In this document: one piece after another, positions 18,021 to 27,873 of the stretch
Layout of the letters: the number at the start of each line of letters is the position of its first letter
How positions within the stretch are numbered: position 1 is the stretch's first letter
Assembly (NCBI GenBank): GCA_963745595.1
Contig: CAVUYB010000010.1
Coordinates: forward strand, 124,001 to 188,000
DNA length: 64,000 nt
Source: DASZUK01 sp963745595
GTDB taxonomy: Bacteria; Actinomycetota; Acidimicrobiia; Acidimicrobiales; RAAP-2
Direction of reading: 5' to 3'
Made by a program: the position numbers and the translations under genes
Notes under the pieces: generated by a model
What the model saw: the letters and a program-made list of their open reading frames with translations, nothing else
Database searches by the model: none
What the model was told of the DNA's origin: nothing

Positions 18021-18416
18021 CTAACCGCTCATGTCGACCGCGTGGACGCGGGTCGGCTCGATCGTGACGACGACCCGGTGGTCGCCGGGCCCGTCGTGGA
18101 CGCGCAGGTCGGCGCCGTACTTCGCCCCGACGCGGTCGGCGAAGGCGTAGTCGTCGTCCGGGACGACAGTGGCGTCGCCGCGAACCTCGAGGTAACGAAA
18201 CGGGTTGACGAGGTCGAGGACGAGCAACGACACGGCCGGGTTCTGCCGGAGGTTCTTCGTCTTCTGCCGGGACCCGTTCAGCGAGATCTTGAGATCGCCG
18301 TCGTCATGGAGGAACCAGACCTCGGTCATCTGCGGCCGCCCGTCGGCGCCGACGGTGGCCAGCGTGGCGAACTTGGCGTCGAGCAGGTCGGCATGGGATT
18401 CGGGCACCTCGGGCAT
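18021..18416 (-). CDS. PPOX-class F420-dependent protein
   Basis: A 131-residue split-barrel flavin/deazaflavin protein. LLDAKFATLATVGADGRPQMTEVWF is the typical N-terminal strand pair, followed by KISLNGSRQKTKNLRQNPAVSLLV with basic residues that in relatives contact F420 phosphate. These proteins reduce unknown substrates with F420H2 or bind haem-related compounds. It stands alone between convergent and divergent neighbours. Confidence 0.88.
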   Translation of the reverse strand: MPEVPESHADLLDAKFATLATVGADGRPQMTEVWFLHDDGDLKISLNGSRQKTKNLRQNPAVSLLVLDLVNPFRYLEVRGDATVVPDDDYAFADRVGAKYGADLRVHDGPGDHRVVVTIEPTRVHAVDMSG

Positions 18417-18492
18417 CGGACTGCCTCCTTGGCGTTCGGCGGGTTCGGCGGGTCGGTCGTGGCGGCCGGCCTCCCGATCGATCGTTGCCGTT

Positions 18493-19296
18493 CTACCCGT
18501 CGGCCGGCCGCGACCGGCCGGTCGAGCCGACCGCGGGGATCGATCCGGTGACCAGCCACGTGTCGTAGCGCACCGCGACGTGGCCGCCGGCCCGGTCGAC
18601 GACGTCGGCGACCGCGACGAGCAGCTCGTCCCGGACGGCCCGGTCGAGCGTCGCGTGATCGCTATGGGTCAGGAGCTGGTCGAGCCATTCGTCGGTCGTG
18701 TAGTCGCGCTGGTGGTCGAAACGGCGGACGTCGACGTCGACGAACGCGCCGGCGTCCCGCAAGCCCGTCGCGCCGGACCCGTACCGGTCCGGTCCGGCGT
18801 TGCCGAGCAGCACGGAGTACTCGTCGAGACCGGGCGCGACCCGCCGGTAGACGTCGTCGAGCACGGCTTTCAGCTCGGCGGGCAGGACGCCGATGTTCCA
18901 GAACAACCCGATCCGGCCGCCGGGGGCGAGCACCGACGCGGCCTTGGCCGGACCGACGGCCGGGTCGACCCAGTGCCACGCCTGGCCGGCAACGACGAGG
19001 TCGAACGTCCGGTCCCGAGGGTCCCACTGCTCGAACGACCCATCCTCGACGACGGTCCCGTGCCGGCGGGCGACCGCGGCCATCCGGCGGTCCGGCTCGA
19101 CACCGACGACGTCGCAGCCGCGGTCGGTGAAGAGCCGGGCGACCCGGCCGGTCCCACAGCCGACGTCGAGGACCCGGCCCGGTCGGTCGGCGACGAGGGC
19201 GTCGATCAGGGCGACCGGGTACGTCGGCCGGGCCCGGTCGTACCGCTCGGCGTCGGCCCCGAACGACTCGGCCCGCCGGCGGTCCTCGTGGAGCAT
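18493..19296 (-). CDS. Class I SAM-dependent methyltransferase
   Basis: A 267-residue protein with the AdoMet motif VLDVGCGTGRVARLF, acidic VGVEPDRRM at the end of the second strand, and FDLVVAGQAWHWVD, which is typical of methyltransferase-11-like proteins. APGGRIGLFWN follows. The substrate cannot be told. It ends near the PPOX gene on the same strand; the tRNA-Gly lies 88 bases upstream on the other strand. Confidence 0.88.
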   Translation of the reverse strand: MLHEDRRRAESFGADAERYDRARPTYPVALIDALVADRPGRVLDVGCGTGRVARLFTDRGCDVVGVEPDRRMAAVARRHGTVVEDGSFEQWDPRDRTFDLVVAGQAWHWVDPAVGPAKAASVLAPGGRIGLFWNIGVLPAELKAVLDDVYRRVAPGLDEYSVLLGNAGPDRYGSGATGLRDAGAFVDVDVRRFDHQRDYTTDEWLDQLLTHSDHATLDRAVRDELLVAVADVVDRAGGHVAVRYDTWLVTGSIPAVGSTGRSRPADG

Positions 19297-19384
19297 CGGC
19301 CCATCATGCCGCCCGGTGCCGCCAGCAGCGTTCTCCCTGGTCAGCCCGGTGCGGCGCCAGCCCCGTGCTAGCGTGGCGGCTCGC

Positions 19385-19455
<71 letters not shown>

Positions 19456-19472
19456 CCCTGTGCAACTGACGG

Positions 19473-19598
19473 TCACCGCTTACTCGGGGCCGCTGCTTGG
19501 GTTTTCTCTCGGAGGCGCTCGTAGCGTCTGGCCCCCAGACTTCCATGAGGTCGGGCGTAGTTGTAGAACTGCTCCCACTCGGCCAGCCGGAAACGCCC
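19473..19598 (-). pseudogene. Transposase/integrase C-terminal fragment (IS3/IS481-like)
   Basis: Only the last 41 residues of an rve-type transposase are recognisable: WEQFYNYARPHGSLG, then RYERLREKT, a pattern ending many IS3/IS481-family transposases. The catalytic DDE part is missing and the upstream frame has no family similarity. It reads towards the tRNA-Gly 18 bases away. It is a relic of a mobile element at the left edge of the catabolic block. Confidence 0.7.
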
Positions 19599-19652
19599 TG
19601 GCGTGGCTCCAGGGGTCGCGGCGTGACCCACCGGCCCGGTAGCGTTCGGGAC

Positions 19653-19979
19653 GTGGCCGCCATCGAGGACCCGTACCGGGAGCAGGCCGAACAGGAGTTC
19701 TACGCCGAGGTCGCTGAGGGTCGCGGCTATCGGGTGTGCCAGCCGCTCGATGAGCTGGGCGGCCGCAGCCTGCACGAGGTCTGGACCGCCGGCGACCACC
19801 AGGCCGTGGAGCAGTGGCTGACCGCGGCCTACGCCCGTACCGATGCCATCGCCGAACGGCACCGGAACGATCCCGAGTTCATGGCCATGATCCGGGAGAG
19901 TCAGGCCGAAGTCCACCGCCTGAACGCCGAGCAAGAACACGAGCGACAGGCCCGACTCAACCGCCAGCGCACCGCCTGA
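19653..19979 (+). CDS. Hypothetical protein, accessory-type
   Basis: A 108-residue soluble, highly charged protein, not recognised. It begins VAAIEDPYREQAEQEFYAEV, contains RGYRVCQPLDELGG and ends in a Gln/Arg-rich helix. It starts with GTG at 19653; the longer upstream frame overlaps the transposase scrap on the other strand and is unlikely. Position between a mobile-element relic and the catabolic genes suggests cargo of the same element. Confidence 0.6.
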   Translation: MAAIEDPYREQAEQEFYAEVAEGRGYRVCQPLDELGGRSLHEVWTAGDHQAVEQWLTAAYARTDAIAERHRNDPEFMAMIRESQAEVHRLNAEQEHERQARLNRQRTA

Positions 19980-19986
19980 CCGCTCC

Positions 19987-20217
19987 GTGCTGAACAGGAC
20001 CTCGGCCCTGGACGCGTGGGTCGAGCGCGAGTGCCCGCACGACCGGACCTACCGGGCCGTTGCCGAGGTTGTGTTCCAAGTCGGGCGCGTCCCGTGGGCA
20101 TGGCCGAGCACTCCCCAGACGTTCGCTACGGGTCAGCCGACCGATCAGCGAGCCGCCCGCCACGGCGGGACGGCGTTCATCCCGCCGTCCAGCAGGAACA
20201 TCTGGCCCTGCGCGTAG
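19987..20217 (+). CDS. Possible truncated hypothetical protein
   Basis: An open frame of 76 codons from GTG 19987. The first 45 residues (with SALDAWVERECPHDRTYRAV and VVFQVGRVPWAWP) look protein-like; the remainder runs antisense over the end of the SDR at 20145 and does not. It is probably the start of a gene cut off where the catabolic block was joined, about 20120-20145. Confidence 0.3.
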   Translation: MLNRTSALDAWVERECPHDRTYRAVAEVVFQVGRVPWAWPSTPQTFATGQPTDQRAARHGGTAFIPPSSRNIWPCA

Positions 20218-20946
20218 CGAGCTTCGGGCGACGCCAGCCACTGCACCAGGGCGGCCGTATCCTCGGGCCGACCGGCCTCTTCGGTGAGGCGGGTCCGCCG
20301 GTGCATGTCGAGCCCGGCCGGGCCGGACTGCGCCTTGGAGGCCTCGGTCAGCGTGACGCCGGGGGCCACGCCGACGACGCGGATGCCTTGGGGTCCGTGG
20401 CTGACCGCCATCGCCTTGGTGAGCGTCTCGAGGGCGGCCTTGGACGAGCGGTAGGCGACGTTGAAGCTGTCGCCGAAGTGGGCGCCAGCTGACCCGATAT
20501 TGACGATCACCCGGTCCGGCGGTGCCGCGAGCATCGACGGCAGGACGTGCTTGGCCACGATCGCCGGCGCGGCCAGGTTGACGGCCAGCGTCTCCATCCA
20601 CACCTCTCGGCTGGTCGTGGCGAAGTCCAGATCGGCGCCGCTGAGCGCCGAGCCCATCACCGCCGCGTTGTTCACGAGTACCGAGATATCCCCGAGCACG
20701 TCGACCACCGAACGGACAGCCGCGGCCACCGTGGCCTCGTCGGCACCGACGTCGAGCACGACCGGCGCCGCCGTCCCGCCACCGGCCGTGATGCTCGAGG
20801 CCGCGTCGTCCGCCAGGTCGGCGTCGACGTCGACGACGGCGACCTTGGCACCGGCCGCCGCGAACCGCTCGGCGATGGCCCGCCCGATGCCCCGGCCGGC
20901 CCCGGTGACGACGACGACCCGTTCGTCGGGTCCGGCAGACCGTCAC
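20145..20946 (-). CDS. SDR-family oxidoreductase; start interrupted by frameshift
   Basis: About 266 residues after removing one extra base near 20935. TGAGRGIGRAIAERFAAAG binds the cofactor, VVDVDADLADD follows strand 2, LVNNAAV is typical, and YRSSK is the catalytic pair; the C-terminus reads FLLDGGMNAVPPWRAAR. The GTG at 20946 overlaps the stop of the upstream SDR (GTGA), but the conserved body is one base out of frame with it. The conserved body is instead in frame with the upstream SDR across its TGA. Last gene of the leftward operon. Confidence 0.8.
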
Positions 20947-21735
20947 GTCGGCCGGGCCATGCCGGCGTTCACCCGGAACACGTTGCCCGTGGCCCGAGCG
21001 GCCGCCGGCGAGACGAGGTACAAGATGAGCAGCGCCTGGTCGATCGGGTCACAGACGTCGCCCAGCGGGGTCATGGCCCGCAGGCGCTCGAGGTAGCTCT
21101 CCCATTCGCCCGGGTCGACGTGGCCGTGCTCGTCGGCCACGCTGTGCTGGGCGAACTCGGTGATGGTGAAGCCGGGCGCCACCACGTTGACCCGGAGGCC
21201 GAGCGGTCCGACCTCGTCGGCCAGGATGCGGGTGAGCATCGTGATCCCGGCCTTGGTCATGGCGTAGACGGCGTTGCCGGCGATCGGCATGTCGATGATC
21301 GACGACGCCACGTTGACGATGCTGCCCTTCCCGGCCGGCGCCATGGCTCGGATGGCCGCCTGGCAGCAGAAGAACGTGCCCTTCAGGTTCACCCCGACCA
21401 CCCGGTCGAGCTCGGCCTCGTCGATGTCGACCACGTGGCCACGGGCCGCCCAGACGCCGGCCACGTTGCAGACGATGTCGAGCCGCCCGTGCTCGGCCAT
21501 GATCGGCGTCGACCACCGCGTCGACCGCCAACCGGTCACTGACGTCGAGCGCCACCGCCGAGCCGCCGATCGCCGCGGCCACTTCTTTGGCCGCCCCGAC
21601 GTCGATGTCGGCGACGACCACCGTCGCCCCGGCCTCGGCCAGGACCTCAGCGGTGGCCCGGCCGATGCCGTTGGCGCCGCCGGTGACCAGCGCCACCTGG
21701 CCGTCGACCCGGAAGGCGTCGAGGAAGTTGCTCAT
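20943..21735 (-). CDS. SDR-family oxidoreductase; one frameshift
   Basis: About 263 residues after removing one extra base near 21510. TGGANGIGRATAEVLAEAG and VVVADIDVGAAK form the cofactor site; CNVAGVW replaces the common NNAG; YAMTK is the catalytic motif. The start is ATG at 21735 (MSNFLDAFRVDGQVALVTGG), four bases after the P450 stop. It probably oxidises a hydroxyl made by the neighbouring P450 or interconverts a ring alcohol and ketone; that is inference from position. Confidence 0.83.
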
Positions 21736-21739
21736 CGGC

Positions 21740-22954
21740 TCACCGACCCAGCCGGACGGGCAGCGACCGGGGCCCGTTGGCCCAGTTGATCTGCCACTTC
21801 TCCCGGACATAGCCCGGGAGCAGGGAGGCCTCGGGGATACGCCGCAAGAAGGTGCTGACCGCCACCCGGCCTTCGAGCCGGGCCAGCGGCGCCCCGGGAC
21901 AGAAGTGGGCCCCGCCGCCGAACGCCACGTGCCGGTCGGCGTTGGCCCGGTCGACCCGGAAGTCGTCGGCGCCGTCGAAGACCTCTTCGGTCCGGTTGGC
22001 CGATGCCAGCCCGAGGATGACCCGCTCGCCGGCCTCGATCGTCGTGCCGGCCACGGTGCACTCGGTGACGGCCCGTCGGCCCTGCCACAGCGTCGGGGAA
22101 TCGAGCCGCAGCGACTCTTCGACGGTATTGGGAATGAGCTCGGGATCGTCGCGCACCGCTCGGTACTGGTCCGGGTCGGCGACGAGCCGGTACAGGGCGT
22201 TGGAGATCAGGTTGGCCGTCGTCTCGTTGGCGGCGATGATGAGCGCGGCGATGAGCACCCGCCGCTCGGTCGTCGTGAGACGCTCGCCGTCCACCTCGGT
22301 CTCGACCAGCCGGGTGAACAGGTCGTCACGGGGATGGCGGCGCCGGTCCTCGGAGATGGCGTCGATGTAGGCGGAGAACTCGGGGTGGGCACCGTCGAGG
22401 CCGTCGCCCCGCTCGTTGCGGTTGAGCGCCGGATAGGTGCCGACGTTGACCTCGTCGCTCCAGATCCGGAACTGCTCGTGGTCCTCCTCGGGCAGCCCGA
22501 GCACGTGGGCGAGCACATGACACGGGACCGGAATGCCGTAGGCGGTCACGAGGTCGACCTCGCCGTCGCCGCTGCGGTTGTCGGCAAAGGCGTCGATGAG
22601 CTCGTTGCAGAGCTTCTCGATGTAGGGCTCGGACGAGGCGATCAGCCGGGGGTGCAGCGCCGTCTGGAGCAGGCGGCGCAGCATGAGATGCCGGGGGCCC
22701 TCCATCTCCATGATCAGCTTTTGCTCGTCGGGCACGACGACGCCGGTCGCCCGGTTCTTGCCCTCGTGCGAGAAGACCTTGACCCTGGCGCCACCGTCCT
22801 TCAGCGCCGCCGCGACGTCCTCGTAGCGCGAGAAGTACCAGAATCCCGTGTCGAGCCGCGCCACCGGGCATTCACTGCGCAGCTCGGCCATGACGTCGTA
22901 GGCGACGTCGGTCGGCGCGTTGTCGTACGGGTCGAACTCTGCGAGCGTTCCCAC
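21740..22954 (-). CDS. Cytochrome P450
   Basis: A complete 404-residue bacterial P450. The I-helix IIAANETTANL, ExxR in VEESLRLDSP, the RTEEVFDGADDFRVDRANADR segment and the haem loop FGGGAHFCPGAPLARLEGRV with its cysteine are all present. The oxygen-activating Thr is kept. Substrate unknown; it shares an operon with SDRs, an amidohydrolase and the ABC importer, so it may open degradation by hydroxylation. The start is GTG at 22954 with GGAAG upstream. Confidence 0.94.
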   Translation of the reverse strand: MGTLAEFDPYDNAPTDVAYDVMAELRSECPVARLDTGFWYFSRYEDVAAALKDGGARVKVFSHEGKNRATGVVVPDEQKLIMEMEGPRHLMLRRLLQTALHPRLIASSEPYIEKLCNELIDAFADNRSGDGEVDLVTAYGIPVPCHVLAHVLGLPEEDHEQFRIWSDEVNVGTYPALNRNERGDGLDGAHPEFSAYIDAISEDRRRHPRDDLFTRLVETEVDGERLTTTERRVLIAALIIAANETTANLISNALYRLVADPDQYRAVRDDPELIPNTVEESLRLDSPTLWQGRRAVTECTVAGTTIEAGERVILGLASANRTEEVFDGADDFRVDRANADRHVAFGGGAHFCPGAPLARLEGRVAVSTFLRRIPEASLLPGYVREKWQINWANGPRSLPVRLGR

Positions 22955-23006
22955 GTCACTTCCTTCCGGCCTGGGGCATTTGGGGGTCGGCTCTCCCCGG
23001 GGTGGA

Positions 23007-24143
23007 CTACGACAGGCCGAACATCCGTCGGGCGTTGCCGTTGATGATCAGGCTCTGATCGGCGGCCGACAGGTCCGGGTTGGTGGCTCGGAAGATCTCG
23101 TCGATCGGCATCCGGCCCTCGGCGTTCGGGTGCGGGAAGTCGGAGCACAAGGTGATGCTCTGCGCGCCGATCGTCGCCACGGCTTCGGGGACCCACGCAT
23201 CGTCCGGGAAGGCGACGATGGTGCACTGGCGCCGGAAGTACTCAGTCGGGGTCAAGGAGAGCGTGCCGGTTCCCGACGTCGTGGAGAAACGGCTCGAGAC
23301 CCGCGGCCAGATGCTGTCCATCAGCGCCAGCCAGCCCGGCAGCCAGGCCACGTGGGCCTCCACGAAGCCGACCTGCAGCTCGGGGAAACGGTCGAGCGCT
23401 CCCCCGCCGATCATGTCGGTGACGGCGAGCTGGGCTTCGACGGCGTGGCCGGCCAGGTAGGCGATCGGATAGCTGTCCCGGTAGCAGGGGCGGATCACGC
23501 TCGGGAGCGAGTTGGGGTCGACCCGGGTGAACTCGTGGAACATCATCACGGCCTTGCGCTCCTGGATGGCCGACCACAACGGGTCGAAGTCCGGGTCGGA
23601 CCAGCGACGGTCCTTGTAGGGCGTCGGGATCGAAAAGACGACGTCGAGACCGAGCTCCTCGCTGGCGAACCGGAACTCTTCCAAGGCCAGCTCGGGAAAG
23701 AGCATCGGGAGGAGCATCGCCGGCTTCAGCCGGTCCCGGTTCTTCTCGGCGAACGCCCCGGCCCAGCGGTTGAGCGCCCGACACCCGGCGGCGGCGATCA
23801 CCGGATCCGTGGAGGTGGCGAACCACGCCGGATTGGGGTAGGCCACGTTGAGATAGATGTCGTTCTCGTCCATCCAGCGCAGGCGCTCTGTCGGGTCCTC
23901 CACCGCCGGATTGCCCTGCCGTTCGCGGATCTTCTTCACCACCGCCGGGTCGACCCCGGCCCCGGCGTTGGTCTCCGACAACGGGTCGGCGTTCTCGTCG
24001 AACGCCACCACCGCCGACCGGTGCTCCGGGTCGATGTAGGACTCCCACATCGCCCGGGGCTGCCAGAAGTGGGTATCGAGGTCCATGACCCCGGTCTTCA
24101 CATCGACCGACTGACGCGTCGCAACATTCTGTCCCTGAGTCAT
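23007..24143 (-). CDS. Amidohydrolase family protein (ACMSD/amidohydrolase-2 type)
   Basis: A 378-residue TIM-barrel metalloenzyme. MDLDTHFWQP gives the first metal histidine, VEAHVAWLPGW a central histidine, and LCSDFPHPNAEG the terminal aspartate; NGNARRMFGL is the usual end. Members decarboxylate or hydrolyse aromatic and cyclic acids. It is one of three related amidohydrolases in this block. A TACAAT box seven bases before the ATG suggests an extra leaderless promoter inside the leftward gene series. Confidence 0.88.
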   Translation of the reverse strand: MTQGQNVATRQSVDVKTGVMDLDTHFWQPRAMWESYIDPEHRSAVVAFDENADPLSETNAGAGVDPAVVKKIRERQGNPAVEDPTERLRWMDENDIYLNVAYPNPAWFATSTDPVIAAAGCRALNRWAGAFAEKNRDRLKPAMLLPMLFPELALEEFRFASEELGLDVVFSIPTPYKDRRWSDPDFDPLWSAIQERKAVMMFHEFTRVDPNSLPSVIRPCYRDSYPIAYLAGHAVEAQLAVTDMIGGGALDRFPELQVGFVEAHVAWLPGWLALMDSIWPRVSSRFSTTSGTGTLSLTPTEYFRRQCTIVAFPDDAWVPEAVATIGAQSITLCSDFPHPNAEGRMPIDEIFRATNPDLSAADQSLIINGNARRMFGLS

Positions 24144-24180
24144 GCGCTCAATTGTACCGTGTGTGCGAAGCGGTCGCTTG
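24141..24180 (-). promoter_or_regulatory. Leaderless promoter with nearby spaced palindrome
   Basis: On the minus strand TACAAT (24156-24151) is followed by seven bases and the ATG at 24143. Upstream, AAGCG and CGCTT lie around two bases (24168-24179 on the plus strand), related to but differently spaced from the CAAGCGCTTG sites elsewhere in the block. Confidence 0.45.
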
Positions 24181-24228
24181 GTCTAGATGAGGCCGGCCCT
24201 CGCCGGCCGTCGGCTGACAGCGGCGTGT

Positions 24229-25098
24229 TCAGAACAAGGGGCGGTTGACGAAGCGACCTTCGTCGGCCACCCAGAACCATCCCCCGCCGGCCTTCGTGCC
24301 ACCGTCGACCGGGATGTTGTGGCCGGTGACATAGGCCGAGAGGTCCGACGCCAAGAAGAGGGCAACCCGGGCCTGGTCCTCGGGCCAACCGAGCCGACCG
24401 ACGGGCGCCCAGGTCGGCCAGAGGTGCTCGTTCCCCTCCGACCGCGACAGGTAATTGACCTGCGGAGTCTGGGTGAGGTCCGTCCCGATCCCGTTGACCC
24501 GGATCCCGTGCCGGCCCACCCCGACAGCCAGGCTGGTGGTGAAGTGGGCCGCCGCGGCCTTCATGGCAGCGTAGACCGGCTCTTGGGGAAAGCCCCGCAT
24601 CCCCTCGACCGAGTGGAAGTTGACGATCGACCCTCCCCCGCGTTCGACCATCGAGCCCAAGAAGGCCCGAGTGACGGCGAAGATGTGGAAGAGATTGATG
24701 TCGTACATGGCCTTCCAGTCGTCGGGACCCGACGCCTCGAAGAGCACCTGAGGTCGGTAGTCCCCGACGTTGTTGACCAGGACGTCGACCCCGCCGTGGG
24801 CGGCGAGAACGGCCGCGGCCAGTCGTTCGACGTCACCCGGATCGGTGACGTCGACGACATGGGCTCGCACCGTCCCGCCGGCCTCCTCGATGGTCCGCCG
24901 AGCCCGTTCGGCCCGGTCCGCGTCGATCTCGGCGATCTCGACGACGGCCCCGTGAGCGGCGAACAACGACGAGATGGCACCACCGATCCCGTCCCCGCCG
25001 CCGGTGACCACCGCCACCTTTCCGTCCAAGAGACGGTTCCAGTCGGCGATGGCGGGCACGTCCCGCTCGGTCGGCTTCCACTCCGGATCGCGCATCAC
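24229..25098 (-). CDS. SDR-family oxidoreductase (NNVGDYRP subgroup)
   Basis: A 289-residue SDR with a 25-residue N-terminal extension. TGGGDGIGGAISSLF, VLVNNVGDYRP and the catalytic YAAMK are present, and the C-terminus has VDGGTKAGGGWFW. The NNVGDYRP motif and GGWF ending are shared with the SDR at 35900, so the two are paralogues. The start may be GTG 25098 or the ATG right after it (25095), with GAGGAGG upstream. Confidence 0.88.
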   Translation of the reverse strand: MMRDPEWKPTERDVPAIADWNRLLDGKVAVVTGGGDGIGGAISSLFAAHGAVVEIAEIDADRAERARRTIEEAGGTVRAHVVDVTDPGDVERLAAAVLAAHGGVDVLVNNVGDYRPQVLFEASGPDDWKAMYDINLFHIFAVTRAFLGSMVERGGGSIVNFHSVEGMRGFPQEPVYAAMKAAAAHFTTSLAVGVGRHGIRVNGIGTDLTQTPQVNYLSRSEGNEHLWPTWAPVGRLGWPEDQARVALFLASDLSAYVTGHNIPVDGGTKAGGGWFWVADEGRFVNRPLF

Positions 25099-25192
25099 AC
25101 CCTCCTCGTGTCGCTCGTGGAGGCGACACCCCTACCGATACTCGTCGATCGAGGCCACCGCCGTCCCAGCCCGACGACCCAACGGCCCGGCC

Positions 25193-25981
25193 TCAGCTCG
25201 GGGAAGTGACCGCTTCCCCGCCGTGGCCAGACGTTCTCGGGGTCGTCTCGTTGACCACCCGGCCGAGGTCGAGCTCGTACACCTTGTCGGCCTCCGATAG
25301 CCATCTCGGGTCCTGCTCGGACACGACGAGCGTCATGTTGCTCCGGGCCAGTCGCTCCACCATGAGGAAGACGCTCTCGGTCACCGACTCCGCCAGCCCC
25401 GCCGACGGCTCGTCGAGCAGCAGGCACCGGGGTCGCGAGACGAACGCCATCGCCAGCCCGAGCATCTTGCGCTGGCCGCCGCTCAGGAACCCGCCTTTCG
25501 CGTCGCGGCGTTCCTGCAACATGGGGAACCACTCCCACACTTCGTCGATATCGCTCGACTGTTGGCGCTGTCCGGCCAACCGCGCCGCCAGACCCAGGTG
25601 GTCCTCGACGCTGAGGGCCTCGAAGATCCCGCCGCCCTCGCGCATCATGCTCAGTCCCCGACGAGCCACCTCTTCGGGCCGCAGCGCCATGATGTCGTCG
25701 CCGAAGAGCACGAGGCCGCCCTCGGCCCGCGTGTGCAGGCGCGAGATCACCCGCAACATCGTCGACTTCCCGGCGCCGTTCCGCCCCACGATCCCGACGA
25801 ACTGGCCGTAGTCCACGGTGATCGAGGCGCCCCACAGGGCTTGGGCCTGGCCGTACCAGGCCGAGACACCGTCGAGCACGAGACACCGGGCGTCCGGTTC
25901 CGGACCAGCGGGAACGGCCGCGCCCACCACGGGGCCGTCGCCCGGGGCGGGCGAGCTGCCATTGGGTGGGGTGCTCGTCAC
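25193..25981 (-). CDS. livF: Branched-chain amino acid-type ABC transporter ATPase (LivF-like)
   Basis: A 262-residue ATPase. Walker A GRNGAGKST, signature LSGGQRKMLGLAMAF, Walker B CLLLDEPSAGL and switch region VVSEQDPRWLSEADKVYELDLGRV are in order, the last like the EQN-type switch of LivF. The start GTG at 25981 overlaps the LivG stop (GTGA). It energises uptake with LivG, LivH and LivM. Given the neighbours, the cargo may be an aromatic or aliphatic acid rather than an amino acid. Confidence 0.9.
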   Translation of the reverse strand: MTSTPPNGSSPAPGDGPVVGAAVPAGPEPDARCLVLDGVSAWYGQAQALWGASITVDYGQFVGIVGRNGAGKSTMLRVISRLHTRAEGGLVLFGDDIMALRPEEVARRGLSMMREGGGIFEALSVEDHLGLAARLAGQRQQSSDIDEVWEWFPMLQERRDAKGGFLSGGQRKMLGLAMAFVSRPRCLLLDEPSAGLAESVTESVFLMVERLARSNMTLVVSEQDPRWLSEADKVYELDLGRVVNETTPRTSGHGGEAVTSPS

Positions 25982-27868
25982 GGCGCCGGCTTGCCTGCCG
26001 TACCGAAGACGGCCGCCCGTCCCGACGCGGACCGAGCCGGTCGGTAGTCCGACTGGGAGACCAGGACACCGTCTTCGAGCTGGAAGACGGTGTCGCACAC
26101 CTGGCCCACGAACTCGAGGTTGTGCTCGATCAGCAGCAACGAATGGCCACCGCTGGCCAGCGATTCCAGGATGGACCGCAGCACCACCAGATCTTCGGGT
26201 CCCAAGCCGGCCGCCGGCTCGTCGAGGCAGATCACGACCGGATTTCCCATGATGGCCCGACCGATCTCGACGATTCTCCGCAACCCCAACGGCACCTCGG
26301 AGGCGGCTCGGTCCATGACCTCGGGTCCCAACGCCAGTGAGGCGGCGATGGTGTCGAGCTCCCGCTCCTCGCCCTGTCCCTGCCGGCGCAGGCCGGGCAA
26401 CAGGTACGGACCGAGGAGGGCCCCGGTGAGCGTCGCTCGACCCGGCCCCAGCGCGCCCAGGCGGATGTTGTCGCGCACCGTCAGCTCCCCGATGAGCTGC
26501 GGAATCTGGAATGAACGTCGGATGCCCGATGCCCCGATCCACGACGCCGACTTGCCCGACAGCTGGGTGGCGTTCGCCGTGATGGCGCCTCGGTCCGGCG
26601 CGACATAGCCAGTGATCATGTTGAGCAGCGTCGTCTTCCCCGAGCCGTTCGGGCCGATCAAGCCGTGGACCATCCCCAGCCGCAGCTGGAGGCTCACGTC
26701 TTCGATCACCCGCACGTTGCCGAACGACTTGGAGAGCTCCTTGGCCTCCAAAGCCGTGGCCTGAGCGGCCCCATGGGAGCCGCTCGCCTCCAGGGGAGCG
26801 AACACCGGCTCCGCCGCGAGCGCTTGTTTGGCTTCTGCCGACCCCGGGCCCTGGACGTGCTCGGGCACCGGCGGCGGCTCGCTCTCGGCCACCACGAGTG
26901 GCTGGCCGCGCACTTTTCGCCACAGATTGACCCGCCGGACTTGCGCGGCGACGCTCTTGCCGATCCCGGCCAGTCCGTGGGGGAACGCCGTGGCCACGAC
27001 CAGTACGCAGCCACCGATGATCAGCTGGTTGTACCCGTTCGCCGCTCCGATCCAGAGGCTGATGCCCTCGAAGACGACGGTGCCGAGGACCGGGCCCCAC
27101 AGCGTGCCGCGCCCGCCGAGGAGCACCGCGGCCATCAAGAGCAGCAGCAGGTTCAGCCCGAAGGAGCTCGGCGAGAGCACCTGGTAGGTGTGGGCCCAGA
27201 GCCACCCGGCCAGCGCGACGGGGACGGAGGCGACCAGGGCGACCACCATCTTGAGCCGGCCGACGTTGATCCCGCAGTTGGTCGCGGCGAGCGGCGGCGT
27301 CCCGCACGGCGCGGATGGCGATGCCCCAGCGGGAGTTCGTCAGTCGGGCGCTGAGGATCCAGACCAAGAAGGTCACGCCGACGATCAGCTCGTAGACCGG
27401 CACCGGCGAGGATGTGCCGGTCGTGAAGTTGAACCCGGTGATGGGACCGAGGCCGCTGGTCCCGCCGGTCCACGTGTAGGTGGCGGCGATGACGTCGGGG
27501 AAGACGGCGACGGCGAAGAACGTCGTGATGGCCAGGTACCAACCTCGTAGGCGGTACCCGGGGACCGAGATCAGCCCACCCAACACGACGCCCAGGGACA
27601 AGGCGATCGGCAGGGTCTCCCAGGCGCTCCAGCCGTAGCGGACGCTGAGCACGCCGGCGGTGTAGGCGGACGTTCCCATGATGGCCGGCTGGGCGATGGC
27701 GAACTGCCCACCGTACCCGAACCCGAGGTTGAGCCCGATGGCCACCATGGAGTAGAGCAGGACGAGCTGGACCCGTCCGAGCTGGTAATTGGAGGTGATG
27801 ACCAGCGGAACGAGGGCGACGAGGATACCGACGACGTAGATACTGTTCCGCGAACGACGACTGTCCAC
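25978..27868 (-). CDS. livM: Fused LivM permease - LivG ATPase; one frameshift
   Basis: About 629 residues after removing one extra base near 27290. The N-terminal 300 or so residues form a LivM-type permease with many spans (SIYVVGILVALVPLVI onward, with GFGYGGQFAIAQPAIMG). The C-terminal part is a LivG ATPase with GPNGSGKTT, VPLGLRRIVEIGRAI, VVICLDEPAAGL and LLLIEHNLEFV, joined by a linker rich in Ala/Glu/Pro. Start GTG 27868, five bases after livH. LivM-LivG fusions are known in actinobacteria. Confidence 0.87.
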
Positions 27869-27873
27869 TGGCC

